Positions 44,315 to 55,200 of a stretch of DNA of 64,000 nt are shown here, piece after piece. The stretch spans positions 726,881-790,880 of the forward strand of contig WELA01007202.1 in assembly GCA_009602735.1 (NCBI GenBank), in the 5' to 3' direction. Both the position numbers and the translations under genes were made by a program. Below the pieces are notes generated by a model. It saw only the letters and a list, made by a program, of their open reading frames with translations, searched no databases and was not told where the DNA came from. This stretch comes from Mesotaenium endlicherianum. Lineage: Eukaryota; Streptophyta; Zygnematophyceae; Zygnematales; Mesotaeniaceae. The stretch's first letter is position 1. Each line of letters begins with the position of its first letter.

Positions 44315-44766
44315 TCATCTAGCATATAGGTGGCCGCTTAAAGACCCTGTTTGTTTTAAAGTTGGGCCACGAGAGGAACAGAGAATTGCAGCCTGCTCTT
44401 CAACCACCTGGGTGTTGATCCTTACATAGACAGGGAACCCAGTAGGATGCTGAAATACATTGGCAAGGGGTACATATCCCTGATTGAAGGGAGTGGCCAA
44501 CATACCTCTGGCCACATCGCGCGCTCCCCTCCTTGGAATTCAATCATCTGGGGTTTTTTGCCTCTCTTTGCTGCCAAGTACAATAAGATCTGCTTCTTAC
44601 TCTGCCTGGGCACGTGGCCTGGGTAACCGAGCTTGAGATCCTGATACTGCAACAGTGGGAGTCACAATCCATCTACCTTCTTTTGGCGCCCTAGGAGACC
44701 CTGCCTCTGCCTGTCCGTGATCTCCTGAGCTCCAGCGATTGATGCCTCTCCTATGCCTTATTCTAG
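44315..44766 (-). pseudogene. Family A ORF3, C-terminal part (element 3)
   Basis: ARGMLATPFNQGYVPLANVF and HPTGFPVYVRINTQVVEEQA correspond to the C-terminal block of ORF3 at 35800-36000. It is the continuation of the ORF3 part at 49714-50040 across the family C insertion. Confidence 0.7.
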
Positions 44767-45303
44767 TGAAAAATGATAAGAAACAAAGAAGTTTTGCCTA
44801 TTTATAGTATTCTGCCTACGTGCTCCTCTCTAGGAGGAAGCTACGGAGTTTTCTAAGTGTTTGTCACTTTGTCCCTTCGTTAATAGTATGCCAGATTAGT
44901 CTCATCTGACATGTCGGGTCGAATAGACGTCCACATGCATGCATCGACATTACTAGAATATTCTATCTTAGGTGCGCTAGGCTGAACCGAAACTTCTAAG
45001 TAAATAGACCTAGTCGGCACTCCGCGTCAGCCAAACTTACGTGAAGGTTTGTGTTCACTCGAACGGGCCAGGCCGCTTGACGCTGTCGGTCAATCCGACG
45101 GTGACGTTCACTGCGAATCAAGGACAATCGTCAACCGATCTCAAATTAATTGAACTTCAAAAATCCGTAACTCTCTCAATACTTAACCAAATTCGATGAA
45201 CATTGTATTAAAATTACCACAAAAATGCATTCTACAATACAATACAATCAAAACATACTTTAATGAAACTCAAAAATGCACTTTATAAACCTATGACCTT
45301 ACA
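44767..45303 (-). repeat. 3' LTR of family C
   Basis: Starts (minus) TGTAAGGTCATAGG after the purine tract GAGGAGGGGGAAAA and ends TTTTTCA at 44767. About 537 bp; matches 49201-49713 with indels. Confidence 0.85.
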
Positions 45304-48300
45304 TTTTCCCCCTCCTCAAGATGCGACGTCCTCGACGCAATCTCCAGATAACGCCTCAACATACTCTTACAATGAGTCAAGTTGGCCTCTGGCACCCAAG
45401 TGTTGTCGTCCGCGTGGTAGCCTTTCCACCTGACCACATACTCTTAAACAAGTTGTTGACCTCGCTTGAGTCTTCGATCGCCGACAATCGCCTCCACTTC
45501 AGACTCCAAAACATCATCAATCTCAACGGGTGGTGGCGGTGTAGTTAGTCGTCCTGGATATCCTTCATTTAAGTCAACGTATGGCCGAAAACAACTGACA
45601 TGCAACACATCATGGATACGCCAGCCTAAAGGAAGTTCCAACTTGAAGGTCACTGGATTCACCTGCTTCAGCACCGAAAATGGACCTGTGAATTGTGCTC
45701 GCAGTTTTGTCTTGCCTGTGAAAGGTGGGTTCTTTGTTGACAAGAGTACCTTGTTGCCCACATGGTATGTCACTTGCCTCTTGTGCTTGTTAGAATGCTT
45801 GACCTGCTCATCCTGTGCCTTCCGAATACACGTCTTCGTCGTGTGCCAAGTCTTCGCCATCTGCTCCATAAATGCTTGTGTAGTAGGAACCTGAGTCACC
45901 TTGGCCTTCTCCAACAAGATGTTGCTTGGATGATATGCTTCTCTCCCATAACCCATGGTGACTACTTGGTCAATACCTTGCATGCTATTATTGTAGGCAA
46001 ACTCCAACCATGGTAGCTGCTTGTCCCACTCTGAAGGGTCCTCCATAGTGAAACTCTTAAGCACCTCTTGCAGACGTCTATTGAGCCTCTCACTCTGCCC
46101 TTCTTTCTGAGGATGACAGGAAGTGCTCATACTTATCTTGGTCCCTATCAAAGTAAACAATGACCGCCAAAAGTTGCTAGTAAACCTTGGATCCCGATGT
46201 GAAACAATCACCTTGGGCAACTTATGTAGCCTAAAAGTATGATCGAAGAATAGCCGTGCCACATCTGCTGCCGTAGAAGTCTCCTTCGTCGGAATGAAGT
46301 GAGCCATCTTGCTGAGCGGATCAGACACAACCCAAACTGCATCGTGCCCTTGACCACTCACTGGTAAGAATGTGATGAAGTCCATAGCAATCTGGTCCCA
46401 AGGATACTCTAGAATAGGCAGGAGTTGCAAGGTACCTCCCTTCTTTTGATTCAGTGTCTTGTTCCGCTGGCACGCATCGCAACTCCTGATCCACTCCTTG
46501 ATGTCCTTGTCCATATTTCTCCAATAGTGCTATCGCTTCAGCATGCTTGCAGTCTTCTTGCTTCCAAAGTGTCCAGCATTTAAGCAATCATGATGCTCCG
46601 CAAGTAGTAGGTCGCGTAGCTCCTTGATGTCAGGTACCACCACTCTCTTGGAATCACCATAATACCATATGACGTCTTCCTTCTGCATAGTGAAATAGGG
46701 CTCAGCTGCTCCACCATTAGCAAACTCTAAGTCCTCCTCATAACCTCTCTGAAGCTTCTCCTTGAAGTCCATACTCTCCTTGATGACTGAGACAGCTTTC
46801 AAGGTCACACCTCCTGGATAAAGCGTCGGCAGGGTTGATCTTCCTAAGTAAGTACTCAATCTTGTGGCCGAATTGTTGCAGAAACTTCATCCACCTTGCC
46901 TGTCTTGGTGTCAATGTTGGCTGCGTCATAAATTTCTCCAAGCTCTTGTGGTCTGTCTTTATGAACACCTTCCGGCCGTCCACATAACATCGCGAAATCC
47001 TCAAAGCTTGGATAATAGCCAACATCTCCCGCTCGTGTGCGGCATAGATTTGCTTAGCAGGACTCAACTTCCTGCTCTCATATGCCACAGGTTGCAATCC
47101 TTCGCCCTGGTCTTGGAGAAGAATGGCCCCCATTGCGAATTTTGATGCGCCTGTGATAATCGTGAAAGGAAGCTCTAAACTTGCACTCGCCAACACAGGT
47201 GCCTGTGTCAACAGCTTCTTCATCTTCTCCAAAGCTTGCTATTTTTTGTCCCCCCAAAGCTACTTTCCTTGCTTCTTTAACATGTCCGTGAGCGGTGCAC
47301 ACACCTTGGCAAATCCTTCAATGAAACGTCGATAATAATTCGCCATGCCGAGGAAGACCCTGAGTTGATGAATATCAGCACGTACAGGCCAATCTCTGAC
47401 TGCTTGCACCTTCTTCTGCTCCACCTTGACTCCTTCAGCTCCCACTTTGTGCCCAAAAAACTCGACCTCCTTCAGACAAAAGTCGCACTTGCTCATCTTC
47501 CCATTAAGCTTCTGATCTCTCAAGACCTCTAATACTTCCTCAGATGCTCCACATGCTCCTCCAAGGTCTTCGAATACATCAAGATGTTGTCAAAAACTAC
47601 CACCACAAACTGGTCCAAATAGGGTCTCAAGATACTATTGATGAGTCCCATGAATGTAGCAGGTGCATTAGTCAACCCAAAAGGCATGACTGTGAACTCA
47701 AACAAACCATAGCAATTCCTGAAAGCAGTCTTGTGAACGTCTTCTTCCGCAATCCGTACCTGGTGATAGCCACTCCTCAAATCGATCTTCGAGAAATGCT
47801 TCGCTCCGACAAGCCTGTCAATCAACTCGTCCACTCGTGGAAGTGGGTAACTGTTCTTGATGGTGACCTTTTTGAGTACCCTGTAGTTGACACACATCCG
47901 TATAGTCCCATCCTTCTTATTCATAAATAAGATTGGCGCTGCAAGTGGAGACTGAATGGGTCGGATGAATCCCTTCTCTAATAACTCTATCAGCTGCTTC
48001 TTCAAGTCATCCAACTCCGTAAACAATTGACGATAGGCGGGTCTCACTGGTGGCTTGCTCCCTGGTTCCAACTCAATCTTGTGCTCCATAACTCTCTGTG
48101 GAGGTAACCCTGCAGGTAGCTCCTCAGGAAAACCGCACTTGAACTCCTCCAACAGCGCCTTAATTTGGGCAGGCATCTCAGCAGGCTTCTTCTCTTGAGC
48201 AGATGGGCTCTGCTCCTTCTGAGCAAGGAAATCAGACACCACTACTTTCTTCTCCGGCGATGTACATTCGCCCAGGCTGTTAGGATTTATGCTTGCTCCA

Positions 48301-48440
48301 TCTGATGACCTGGCCAGGGCCATCGTAACAAGGTACATCTCCTTCACCTGATTCGCCTTGCATCGCTTCTTAACTTGCAGGCTCGACAGAAGACAGTTAC
48401 TTGTGGTCGTATCTACCTCCACCTGTGTCGCTGTCTGCAT
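45304..48440 (-). pseudogene. Family C pol: RT, RNase H, integrase, chromodomain
   Basis: RT (48440-47529): [53 protein letters not shown] and [12 protein letters not shown], with [10 protein letters not shown], so the second catalytic Asp of F-x-D-D is Asn. Connection (47523-47260): FLGMANYYRRFIEGF. RNase H (47232-46738): [35 protein letters not shown] and KTDHKSLEKFM. Integrase (46859-45444): CDACQRNKTLNQKK, MDFITFLPVSGQGHD, VSHRDPRFTSNFWRSL and GQSERLNRRL, then FTGPFSVLKQVNPVTFKLEL. The chromodomain start (SEVEAIVGDRRLKRGQQLV) stops at a TAA/TAG but continues in frame to 45320 with VVRWKGYHADDNTW. Several frameshifts and stops. Confidence 0.88.
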
Positions 48441-48779
48441 TCAACCATCCCGCCCTTGGACCTTCACTTGTCCTGTGCTCCAGTGCACTTGAGGGTTGGC
48501 ATTTCTCAGCCATGGTCGGCCCAATATCACCTTATGGTGACCCAACTCTGCCTGCTCCGTAACTTTCTTACTCCGGTGCCCCGCTACTTCCACGTGAATA
48601 GCTTCCGTAGGTGCACCACACTTGAGTCTTTGCCCATTTGCCAAAATTGCCTCCTTAGGCTCATAATGCTTCTGCACAGGGATTCGCCACTCTTTCACCA
48701 GCTTCTTGTGCACAAAATTTGCACTTGCGCCACTGTCGACCATGCACTTCGCCTTGTTACCGTCGACTACTCCTTCCAC
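48441..48779 (-). CDS. Family C aspartic protease
   Basis: Open 112-codon frame with CMVDSGASANFVHKKLV (active-site D-S-G-A) and HHKVILGRPWLRNANPQVHW. Bounded by gag remnants upstream and RT downstream in another frame. The catalytic Asp is intact, unlike in the DNMT element. Confidence 0.75.
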   Translation of the reverse strand: MEGVVDGNKAKCMVDSGASANFVHKKLVKEWRIPVQKHYEPKEAILANGQRLKCGAPTEAIHVEVAGHRSKKVTEQAELGHHKVILGRPWLRNANPQVHWSTGQVKVQGRDG

Positions 48780-49200
48780 AATGATAGGCTTGTCAACCTC
48801 TCGTCCTTTGCATCTCGTCGAGCTCTAGGGGATAACCTCCTTGTGAGTTTTCTTCTTCACGCCAATAGACACCGTAGAACAACTTACCGACGTCCTCCTT
48901 TTTCCCGTTGCTCGGGTTGCTTCGCCTTCACATGACAATCTCGAGCCAGATGTCCAAGCATGCCGCAATTATAGCAGGGTCTTCTCGGCTTGAAATTTTG
49001 CTGCCTGCGCTGGTTCTGAACAAGTCCCAATGCCATAGGTACTGGATCTTGAACACTCGTGCTTGGCGCTTGAGATCCAAAGTGTCGATATCCTCCAAAG
49101 TTGTGGCTGCCCCACTGCCTCAGACCATAGCAAGAACTTGCTCAAAATTGATGTAGGATGGAAGACCTTGTCACTACAAACCCGTAAAAATTTACAGAAG
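48780..49200 (-). pseudogene. Family C gag remnant with zinc knuckle
   Basis: Only ~90 codons precede the knuckle CYNCGMLGHLARDCHVK (complement of about 48921-48975), a canonical C-x2-C-x4-H-x4-C. The Gag core is missing because sequence goes straight into the LTR at 49201. Confidence 0.75.
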
Positions 49201-49713
49201 TGAAATTTGATAAGAAACGAAGAAGTTATGCCTATTTATAGTTTTCTGCGTAAGTGCTCCTTTCTAGGAGGAAGCTACGGAGTGTTTGCCAATTTGTCCC
49301 TTTCTGAATATTCGAGATCTGACGTGTCGGGTCGAATTGACGTCCACATACATGCACCGATATTATTGGAATATTCTATCTTTGGCGCGCTAGGCAAAAT
49401 CGAAACTTCTAGGTAAATCGACCTAATTGGCACTTCGCATCAGCCGAACTTACGTGAAGGTTCGAGTTCACTCTAACGGGCCAGATTGCTCGAAGCTGTC
49501 GGTCAATCCGACGGTCACATCACTGCAAATCAAGGATAGTCGTCAACCGACCTCAAACTAATTAAACTTCAGAATTCCGTTACTCTCTCAATATTAACCA
49601 AATTCGATGAACTTTATATCAAATTGACCACAAAATATATTCTACACTACTATGCAATCATAATATTCTCCCATGAAACTCAAAAATGCACTTTATAAAC
49701 CTATGACCTTACA
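49201..49713 (-). repeat. 5' LTR of family C
   Basis: 513 bp; starts TGTAAGGTCATAGG at 49713 (minus) and ends ATTTCA at 49201. Includes a TATA-like TATAAATAGG near 49235-49245, also present in the 3' LTR. Confidence 0.85.
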
Positions 49714-50040
49714 AGTGGGGAGAAAAGATTTGTTGCCCTGTTTCCATGGCCAAGTACTCCCAACTCCTCCTCTCAACGTCAATGCAGATTGGCAGCAGTG
49801 TACGTTAAAATATGGTATCTTTAAACCTATCGAGCTGCATGCTCACCATCCTGATGAGCCTCTAATTCCCCACTGTGCCAGGTACTGCTACTGGCTTACC
49901 TTTTAAGTCATTTGCAAGGAACCGCGCCTTATCTGCTGTACACTTCACCAACTTGGCATAATCTTCCTAAAGGACAACGCCAGTTTGTGTCTCAATATAC
50001 CTATTCAGAGCTTTTGCACCCTGCTTCTGCAGCACTGCCC
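49714..50040 (-). pseudogene. Family A ORF3, middle part (element 3)
   Basis: On minus: RAVLQKQGAKALNRYIETQT, DYAKLVKCTADKARFLANDL, then decayed VERRSWEYLAMETGQQ. It corresponds to the middle of ORF3 at 41750-42040. The upstream part lies at 52342-52730. Confidence 0.7.
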
Positions 50041-50658
50041 TTTGCTTGATGTAAGCTCCGCGCACTCCCACCAATGCTTGCTGGGGCCCCTTTTACAAGG
50101 GTCTCTTTGATGTTCTTGACGCGGCACACATGCATGCATGTGTAAGGCACTTGACAATGCACCCGACAGATCCACTGTGCTAACAGCGAGAAGGACGCCC
50201 ATGGCTCTGCGACACCTAGTAGCGCCAAAAGTGCGCACTTTAGAGACGGCCGTCTCGGCAGCCAGGCCCAGCACGTAGGGCGGCAGGCCTGCCACCTGCG
50301 TGGGGTCCGTGACAAGCTTTTAAAAGGCCTTGGTGGCGTCCTGGATTTTGTTGCTGAACTTCGTCAACAGCTTTGCCAGCTCCTGCGAATGGCCAGGGCA
50401 AATAACGACATCCAGAGGGACAACAACTTTTTAGAGGAAATTTACGCAAGAGGCCAAAGAATGACACTGAGAGAGCCCAGCAGTTGCAGACAGCTACTAC
50501 TAGAGCACAAGTAAAGAACCCCAGAGAACACAATGGAAGAGGGGGTGCAACGAGAGAGCCGTAACTTCCCTTGCCAGCAGGACTGCAGCACTGCAGCCTC
50601 ACCCTATATTCCCAACTGCGCTTTGACAAGACCTCATTAACAGCGTGCTCTTGTAGGT

Positions 50659-51299
50659 TGAAACGAATCGACTTACTAAAAAGGCGATTAATAATTAATG
50701 AAGATCTTTATATCAGCAAGTAATTTTTATGGTATTTTCTGTTAATTGATTAACAGCAAAAGACAACACATTAGCAGTGGACAATGCTCGTAGGTCAAAT
50801 GGAAGTAAACTAGCATCAATAATGCAATCAGTAAACTCACACATAAGCAAGGCTAGGAGACATTGCCTATCAATGGCTTCTCGCCTTGGATTCAGATCTC
50901 TGTCAGTAAGCAGTACAAGAGAGTTGGCCTCGTTTCTGAATGCCGAACTTGAGAGCTATCGTAGCATATGTACATGGAATGATTTTACAGTTCAACGGCC
51001 AGTGCGATGGCACCGCCAACCCGGGAGTTAACCAGTTGGTAGAACCTCGGTTAATCAAATCCACCACCATCTCCCATCATCCTGAATCGCCATCCATCCT
51101 AAGGATGTCATCCGGCCATTCATCTAGCACACCACACTTAGATGCATATTAGGCAGTTCGCTGCTACCGAGTACGGAAGTCAGCTGGCTGTCAAAGAATG
51201 TGTCAGCAAGCTGACCTAAGTTGACTTCAGCCTGACAGAACTTATTTAACTATTATATTCAAATGAATATTATATCAACCAACATACTGATTCATTACA
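50659..51299 (-). repeat. Solo LTR-A in intron of captured gene
   Basis: 641 bp, on minus TGTAATGAATCAG to ATTCGTTTCA, with target duplication TAGGT at 50654-50658 and 51300-51304. Lacks 77 bp relative to the LTR at 36172. Confidence 0.93.
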
Positions 51300-51408
51300 T
51301 AGGTTCACATCCTTCTCCACTTCCTCTTAAGTGAAGGTCTCTTCATGGTCATGTGGAAAGTGCTGGCAAATGGGTGGGGGGGGTGTAATGGGGGGAGAGG
51401 GGAGAGGA

Positions 51409-51419
51409 NNNNNNNNNNN
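51409..51419. other. Assembly gap (run of N)
   Basis: Eleven unresolved bases within a G-rich tract, probably a sequencing-difficult homopolymer. Confidence 0.95.
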
Positions 51420-52341
51420 GGGGGGGGGAAGGGGGAGGAGGGGGAGGGATCGGCTGATGATGAAAGGAAAGAGAAGCACCTGGTGGCAAGGAGAAGAGTA
51501 AGCGTGGCGGTACAAAAGAGGGGTTGGCAGGTAGGGAAGAAGGGAGGGGAAAAGGGGCAGAAGGGAGAGAGAGGGCGCACCTGCTGTATGGCGTTGTAGC
51601 GCTCCTTGGCCTTGCCCTCCAGCGCCACGCCGCTCCGCTTCGCCTCCTTCAGCTTCGCTGCCATCCCCTTACAAACACCAAAAGTGAGCTATGTACTCAG
51701 CTCCACACATGCGTGCACCCATGGGGGCTGGCTGCAACCAAGCTAAGCTACGAGAGCATGAAGGCGATGCATGCATGCCGCCTGCTGTTAAAAAAAGCCT
51801 TTCAACAAGGGGCAGCGGATGCAGCAACCACACTCTAGGCTTCTTCCTGATTGGTACACGTTTGCAAGCACGCGAGCAAGCTCTGCGATGGCCTCACGAC
51901 AATGACAAGGTTATGTATAAGACCATGCCAGAGGTTGAGATACCTTCCACGATGCGATGCTGGGCCTCGTTGAGCGCGTCCCACACATGGCCCTCTCGGA
52001 TGACCTTGTACGCCTCGTAGATGGGCTTGCTCTGCGCCACAGCGAGAACGTCACGCGCTCCGGCTGCATCCACGCTCACCCTTGCAGACTAGGTGAGAAC
52101 GTTGCGTGCACAGAAGTATAGATCAAATTTGGAGGAAAATATAGACTGAAGCAATTCAGCAGCGTTGCACACAGCCGCGAGAGTTAGCTGGTTAGGCCCC
52201 ACACTGCCCAAAAGCGTCGTCGACGTCGTCTACACTCAAATCCCTTAAAAATTTATGGAACCCGGCTATGTAGCAATTGTAACTACATCCTCCTCTAACG
52301 AAGTACAAGGACCCCTCCCTGCAACTCGCCCCATCTTTGCT

Positions 52342-52730
52342 GGGCAACTTGGTTGATCTCCTGGGTTGCCAGCAATGCCTCCTTCACGTCATCAAAGGTT
52401 TGGCTACCCACTACAATGTGTTTGTAAGTGGCCAGGCTCTTCTGATTCTCAGCTTCCTCCTTTGTCTTCCTTTCTTCCTTCGCAGCCGCCGCTTTCTCTT
52501 GTTGTTTCTTCTGTCTCTCCTCCTCAGCTTTCTTGAAATTTTCAGCCTCTTGCTCCTTCTTCCTCTGCGCCTCTTCTGCAGCCTATTTTTGTTTGCGGAC
52601 CCTATCTTGTTCTCTTTTGGTGAGGGACGCCGTCGCCAGCTCTTTCTGGTAGCGCTCCATTGTGCTCTTAGCTTCTCTACGTTGCACTTCCTGTCTTGCT
52701 TTTGTGTGGCGGAAGCCACCCTGCACATGT
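52342..52730 (-). pseudogene. Family A ORF3, N-terminal coiled-coil part (element 3)
   Basis: Read on minus, a Lys/Arg/Glu/Gln-rich coiled-coil-like region precedes YKHIVVG, QTFDDVKEALLATQEINQVA, as in the 41.6-kb copy. Cut at 52341 by the captured gene fragment. Confidence 0.65.
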
Positions 52731-52879
52731 AGCCAAGGCAGCAATTATTGGGTTACCAATCATTGTCACAGTAGATGCAGAAAGAGGAGTAAGTTTGTAT
52801 TATCACTGCGGATTCGTTCCCTTACCTCACAGGGTGGGTAGTAGGAGTTAAGCGTGATAAGAATAATGGATGAATGTGT

Positions 52880-53045
52880 GTGAAGGGTGAGCTGAGTGCT
52901 TTGTTTATGTGCTGGTTCCTCTTGCCTTCAGAGTGGTGGGCATTCTCCAATTGAGCTTAAGGTGGGCCCGGTTGTCACATCTGACACTCGATTGTCACAT
53001 TCCTGTTACTTAACTGTCACATTCCTGTCCAACTTAAATGGAGAC
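52880..53045 (-). other. Spacer with internal purine tract and TGTGACA repeats (element 3)
   Basis: On minus: AAGTTGGACAGGAA followed at about 53021 by TGTGACAGTTAAGTAACAGG and two more TGTGACA copies. Third occurrence of this pol-to-ORF3 spacer. Confidence 0.55.
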
Positions 53046-53089
53046 AGGACCTCCAGTCACCTTCCCATGTCAATTGAAATAACAGTTAA

Positions 53090-54549
53090 GGAGGTGTCCC
53101 AGCCGCTCGAAGGTGAAAGCGTTTCAACGCTCCTTTGGCATTGGTCAAATGTTCTGTGAATTCCCAGGTGTCCCCAAAGGCATCGTAACCCTTCCATCTC
53201 ACCAGATATTTCATGACATATTTAGAGGATCAACAGATAGAGCGAGCTTCTAAAATCTCAACCACCTCATATTCTTCAGGGTCGCTATCCCAAATAGCGA
53301 GGACCGGTCCTGGGTGGACAGGTTACCGACCTGTGAACAGTGTGTCACCCTTGATGTATGGTTGTAGAAAAGAGACATTAAAGATTAGGTGACCCTTGTA
53401 TTCCGCTGACATATTCAATTTGTAAGCATTCTAACCGACGCGGCGCACCACCGAATACGGACCGACTCAAACTTGACCAAGCTTCTTCTTGACCACAACA
53501 GGCAGGTACAAGTGTTGCAAATGCAGTTTGACCAACTCGCCCTTAGAAAATGACAGTTGGCGACGATGCTGATTCGCATATTTTTATTGAGTCTCTTGGG
53601 CTTTGTGCAGGTTTTGTTGGGCTTTCGACAGGGTGTGAGCAAAATCCTAAGTCAATTGAAGGGAGACCGGGTTCTTATTCCCCTCATGGTGAGTTAACGA
53701 CTCTCCTAGCACATCTACTGGAGACTTGGGGACTCTACCCAGACTGAGTTCAAGAAGAGTCTTTTGTTGACGTATGCTCCACTCTGTTGACCGCAAATTG
53801 AATTTGAGGCAATAAGTCATCCCAATTATCTTGTGTTTGGTTAATATATGCTCTCAACAGTTCTTGCAGGACACGATTAGTTCTTTCAGTCTACCCATCA
53901 GTCTGAGGGTGGTTTGCTGTGTTGAGTAGCGATTTGACTCCCATTAACCCCATTAAAGCTCTCCAGAACTTAGAGGTGAAATTTGCGTCTCTGTTTGAGA
54001 TTAATTTGGAGGGTAGCCCATGTTGGCATACTACAAGGTTGTAGAAATGTCTCGCAGTTTCAAGTGCAGTCATGTTAACATTATTAGGGATGAAAATGAC
54101 CATTTTTTTCAATTTGTCTACTACTACCAGTACATAATCATGCCCATTGGCAGTTCTTGGTAGTGTTACCACCTAGTCGATGGATATTGTTTCCCATCGT
54201 CCAGCTGGAATTGGTTGTGGTAGTAGGGTGGTGTGTGTCTAGACTTATTTTTCTGACATTGATCACAGGACTTTACATATTTCAAGACCTCCCGAGGCAA
54301 CCCTTCCCAAAGAAAATATTTTGCCAGTTTGCCAACAATTTTGGCCACCCCCAAATGTCCTCCTAGTAAACTGTCATGTGCTTGACTTTGTAAAAGTGAA
54401 CTCATTTCCAAGTTATTAGGAATTCTTAACTTCAGCCTGCCTGAGGTTGTTTCGATTACCCAGACCCCTCCCTTTAGCTTATACCCGAGTGCATTAGCAC
54501 GGCTCACACCATCAGTGGGGCTGGGCTGACACCCTCTCACGTGCTGCAA
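53090..54549 (-). pseudogene. Integrase and chromodomain of family A element 3
   Basis: Integrase zinc region HDSLLGGHLG and CDQCQKNKSRH; core VTLPRTANGHDYVLVVVDKL, SNRDANFTSKFWRALMGLMG and ANHPQTDG, then a stop and TERTNRVLQELLRAY. The GPY/F-like region ends with AYKLNMSAEYKGH and VSFLQPYIKGDTLFTGR; chromodomain YEVVEILEARS and YVMKYLVRWKGYDAFGDTWE. Stops and shifts throughout. Confidence 0.82.
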
Positions 54550-55200
54550 AATTCTTGTCTACCGGAACGAACTTCTTGCTCTCGTATGCCAAAGGTTGCA
54601 TATTGTTCCCTGATCCTGCCCAAAAATGTCTCACAACAAAGTTTGACGTCTGTGTGAAGATGGTGAAAGGGACTAGCAATGCCAAGAGAGTTGCTTTTCT
54701 TAGCCCATGATCGACTCAATATCACGTCACGGTGACCCGATTCCGCCTGCTCCATAAGTTCTTTACTCCGTTGCCCCGCTACTTCCACGTGAATAGCTTC
54801 TGCAGGTGCACCGCACTTGATCCTTGGCCCATTAGCTGCTAAAGTTCCTTCACCTTGATATGACAGTCTCAAGCCACATGCCCAAGCTTGCCGCAGTCAT
54901 AACAGAATTCCCTTGGCTTGTAATTTTGCTGCTTACGATGGTTCTGGACAAGTCCCACTTCCATCAGTACTGGACCTTGGCCATTTGTGCTTGAGGACCA
55001 AACTGTCCATGTCCTCCAAACTTGTGGCTGCCCCCTAGCCTCCGACTATACTCCACAACATCAACCCTCATTGCCAATGTCATTACTTCTCTAAGACTGG
55101 TAGGGTCCTTGTCACTTGAGCGACTTCCTTGGCCACAGTTGGCTTGAGTCAGTCTTGAACTAGTCCATCATCTCCGACTTATGCATAACTGGACAGTGTA
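54537..55200 (-). pseudogene. Family C scrap: zinc knuckle, protease start, RNase H start
   Basis: CYDCGKLGHVA-stop-DCHIK (about 54890-54850), then IKCGAPAEAIHVEVAGQRSK and GHRDVILS of a family C-like protease. A deletion follows, then RNase H start sequence (MQPLAYESKKF in another frame). Fused to family A integrase at 54549. Confidence 0.65.

Larger units (their letters stand above)
44767..49713 (-). mobile_element. Family C Ty3/gypsy chromovirus inserted in ORF3
   Basis: LTRs at 49201-49713 (5') and 44767-45303 (3') share TGTAAGGTCATAGGTTTATA at their starts and TTATCA-T/A-TTTCA at their ends. Between them on minus: gag end with zinc knuckle, protease, RT, RNase H, integrase and chromodomain. 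The N-terminal gag is deleted. It lies inside family A ORF3, whose parts flank it on both sides. I could not confirm a target duplication. Confidence 0.85.
50239..52079 (-). pseudogene. Oligopeptidase A-like (peptidase family M3) gene fragment
   Basis: Exon a (about 52079-51944): LAVAQSKPIYEAYKVIREG and WDALNEAQHRIVE, then GT. Exon b (51667-51581): MAAKLKEAKRSGVALEGKAK and ERYNAIQQ, then GTGCGC. Exon c (50382-50239): ELAKLLTKFSNKIQDATKAF, stop, KLVTDPTQVAGLPPYVLGL, AAETAVSK. This is the N-terminal helical region upstream of the zinc site in plant organellar oligopeptidases; the HExxH domain is absent. TAA at 50320-50322 breaks exon c, and the junction a/b is out of phase by one base as read. 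Intron b/c (1.2 kb) contains a solo LTR-A and a run of Ns. A dead partial copy of a host gene located elsewhere. Confidence 0.8.
50047..52334 (-). mobile_element. Captured genomic fragment of an M3 oligopeptidase gene
   Basis: A 2288-bp block interrupts ORF3 between two parts that are consecutive in other copies. It is flanked by 7-bp direct repeats CTTTGCT (50040-50046 and 52335-52341). It contains three exons and two introns of an oligopeptidase A-like gene. No terminal inverted repeats or Helitron ends are evident, so the capture agent is unknown: a TIR-less MULE, filler DNA at break repair, or another route. Confidence 0.7.
43860..54549 (-). mobile_element. Family A Ty3/gypsy element 3, 5'-truncated, with nested insertions
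   Basis: Read on minus: integrase (54549-53650), GPY/F module and chromodomain (53480-53090), TGTGACA spacer, ORF3 (52730-52342, 50040-49714, 44766-44315), LTR-A (44314-43860). ORF3 is interrupted by an oligopeptidase gene fragment and by a family C element. The 5' half is missing and replaced by family C sequence at 54550. Confidence 0.8.

Noticed and set aside
44762-49718. Target duplication for the family C element
   Set aside because: Flanking 5-mers TCTAG and AGTGG do not match; the element call rests on LTRs and split ORF3 instead.
50047-52334. Captured gene block as a Helitron
   Set aside because: The flanks show a 7-bp direct repeat, and no TC start or CTRR end with hairpin was found.
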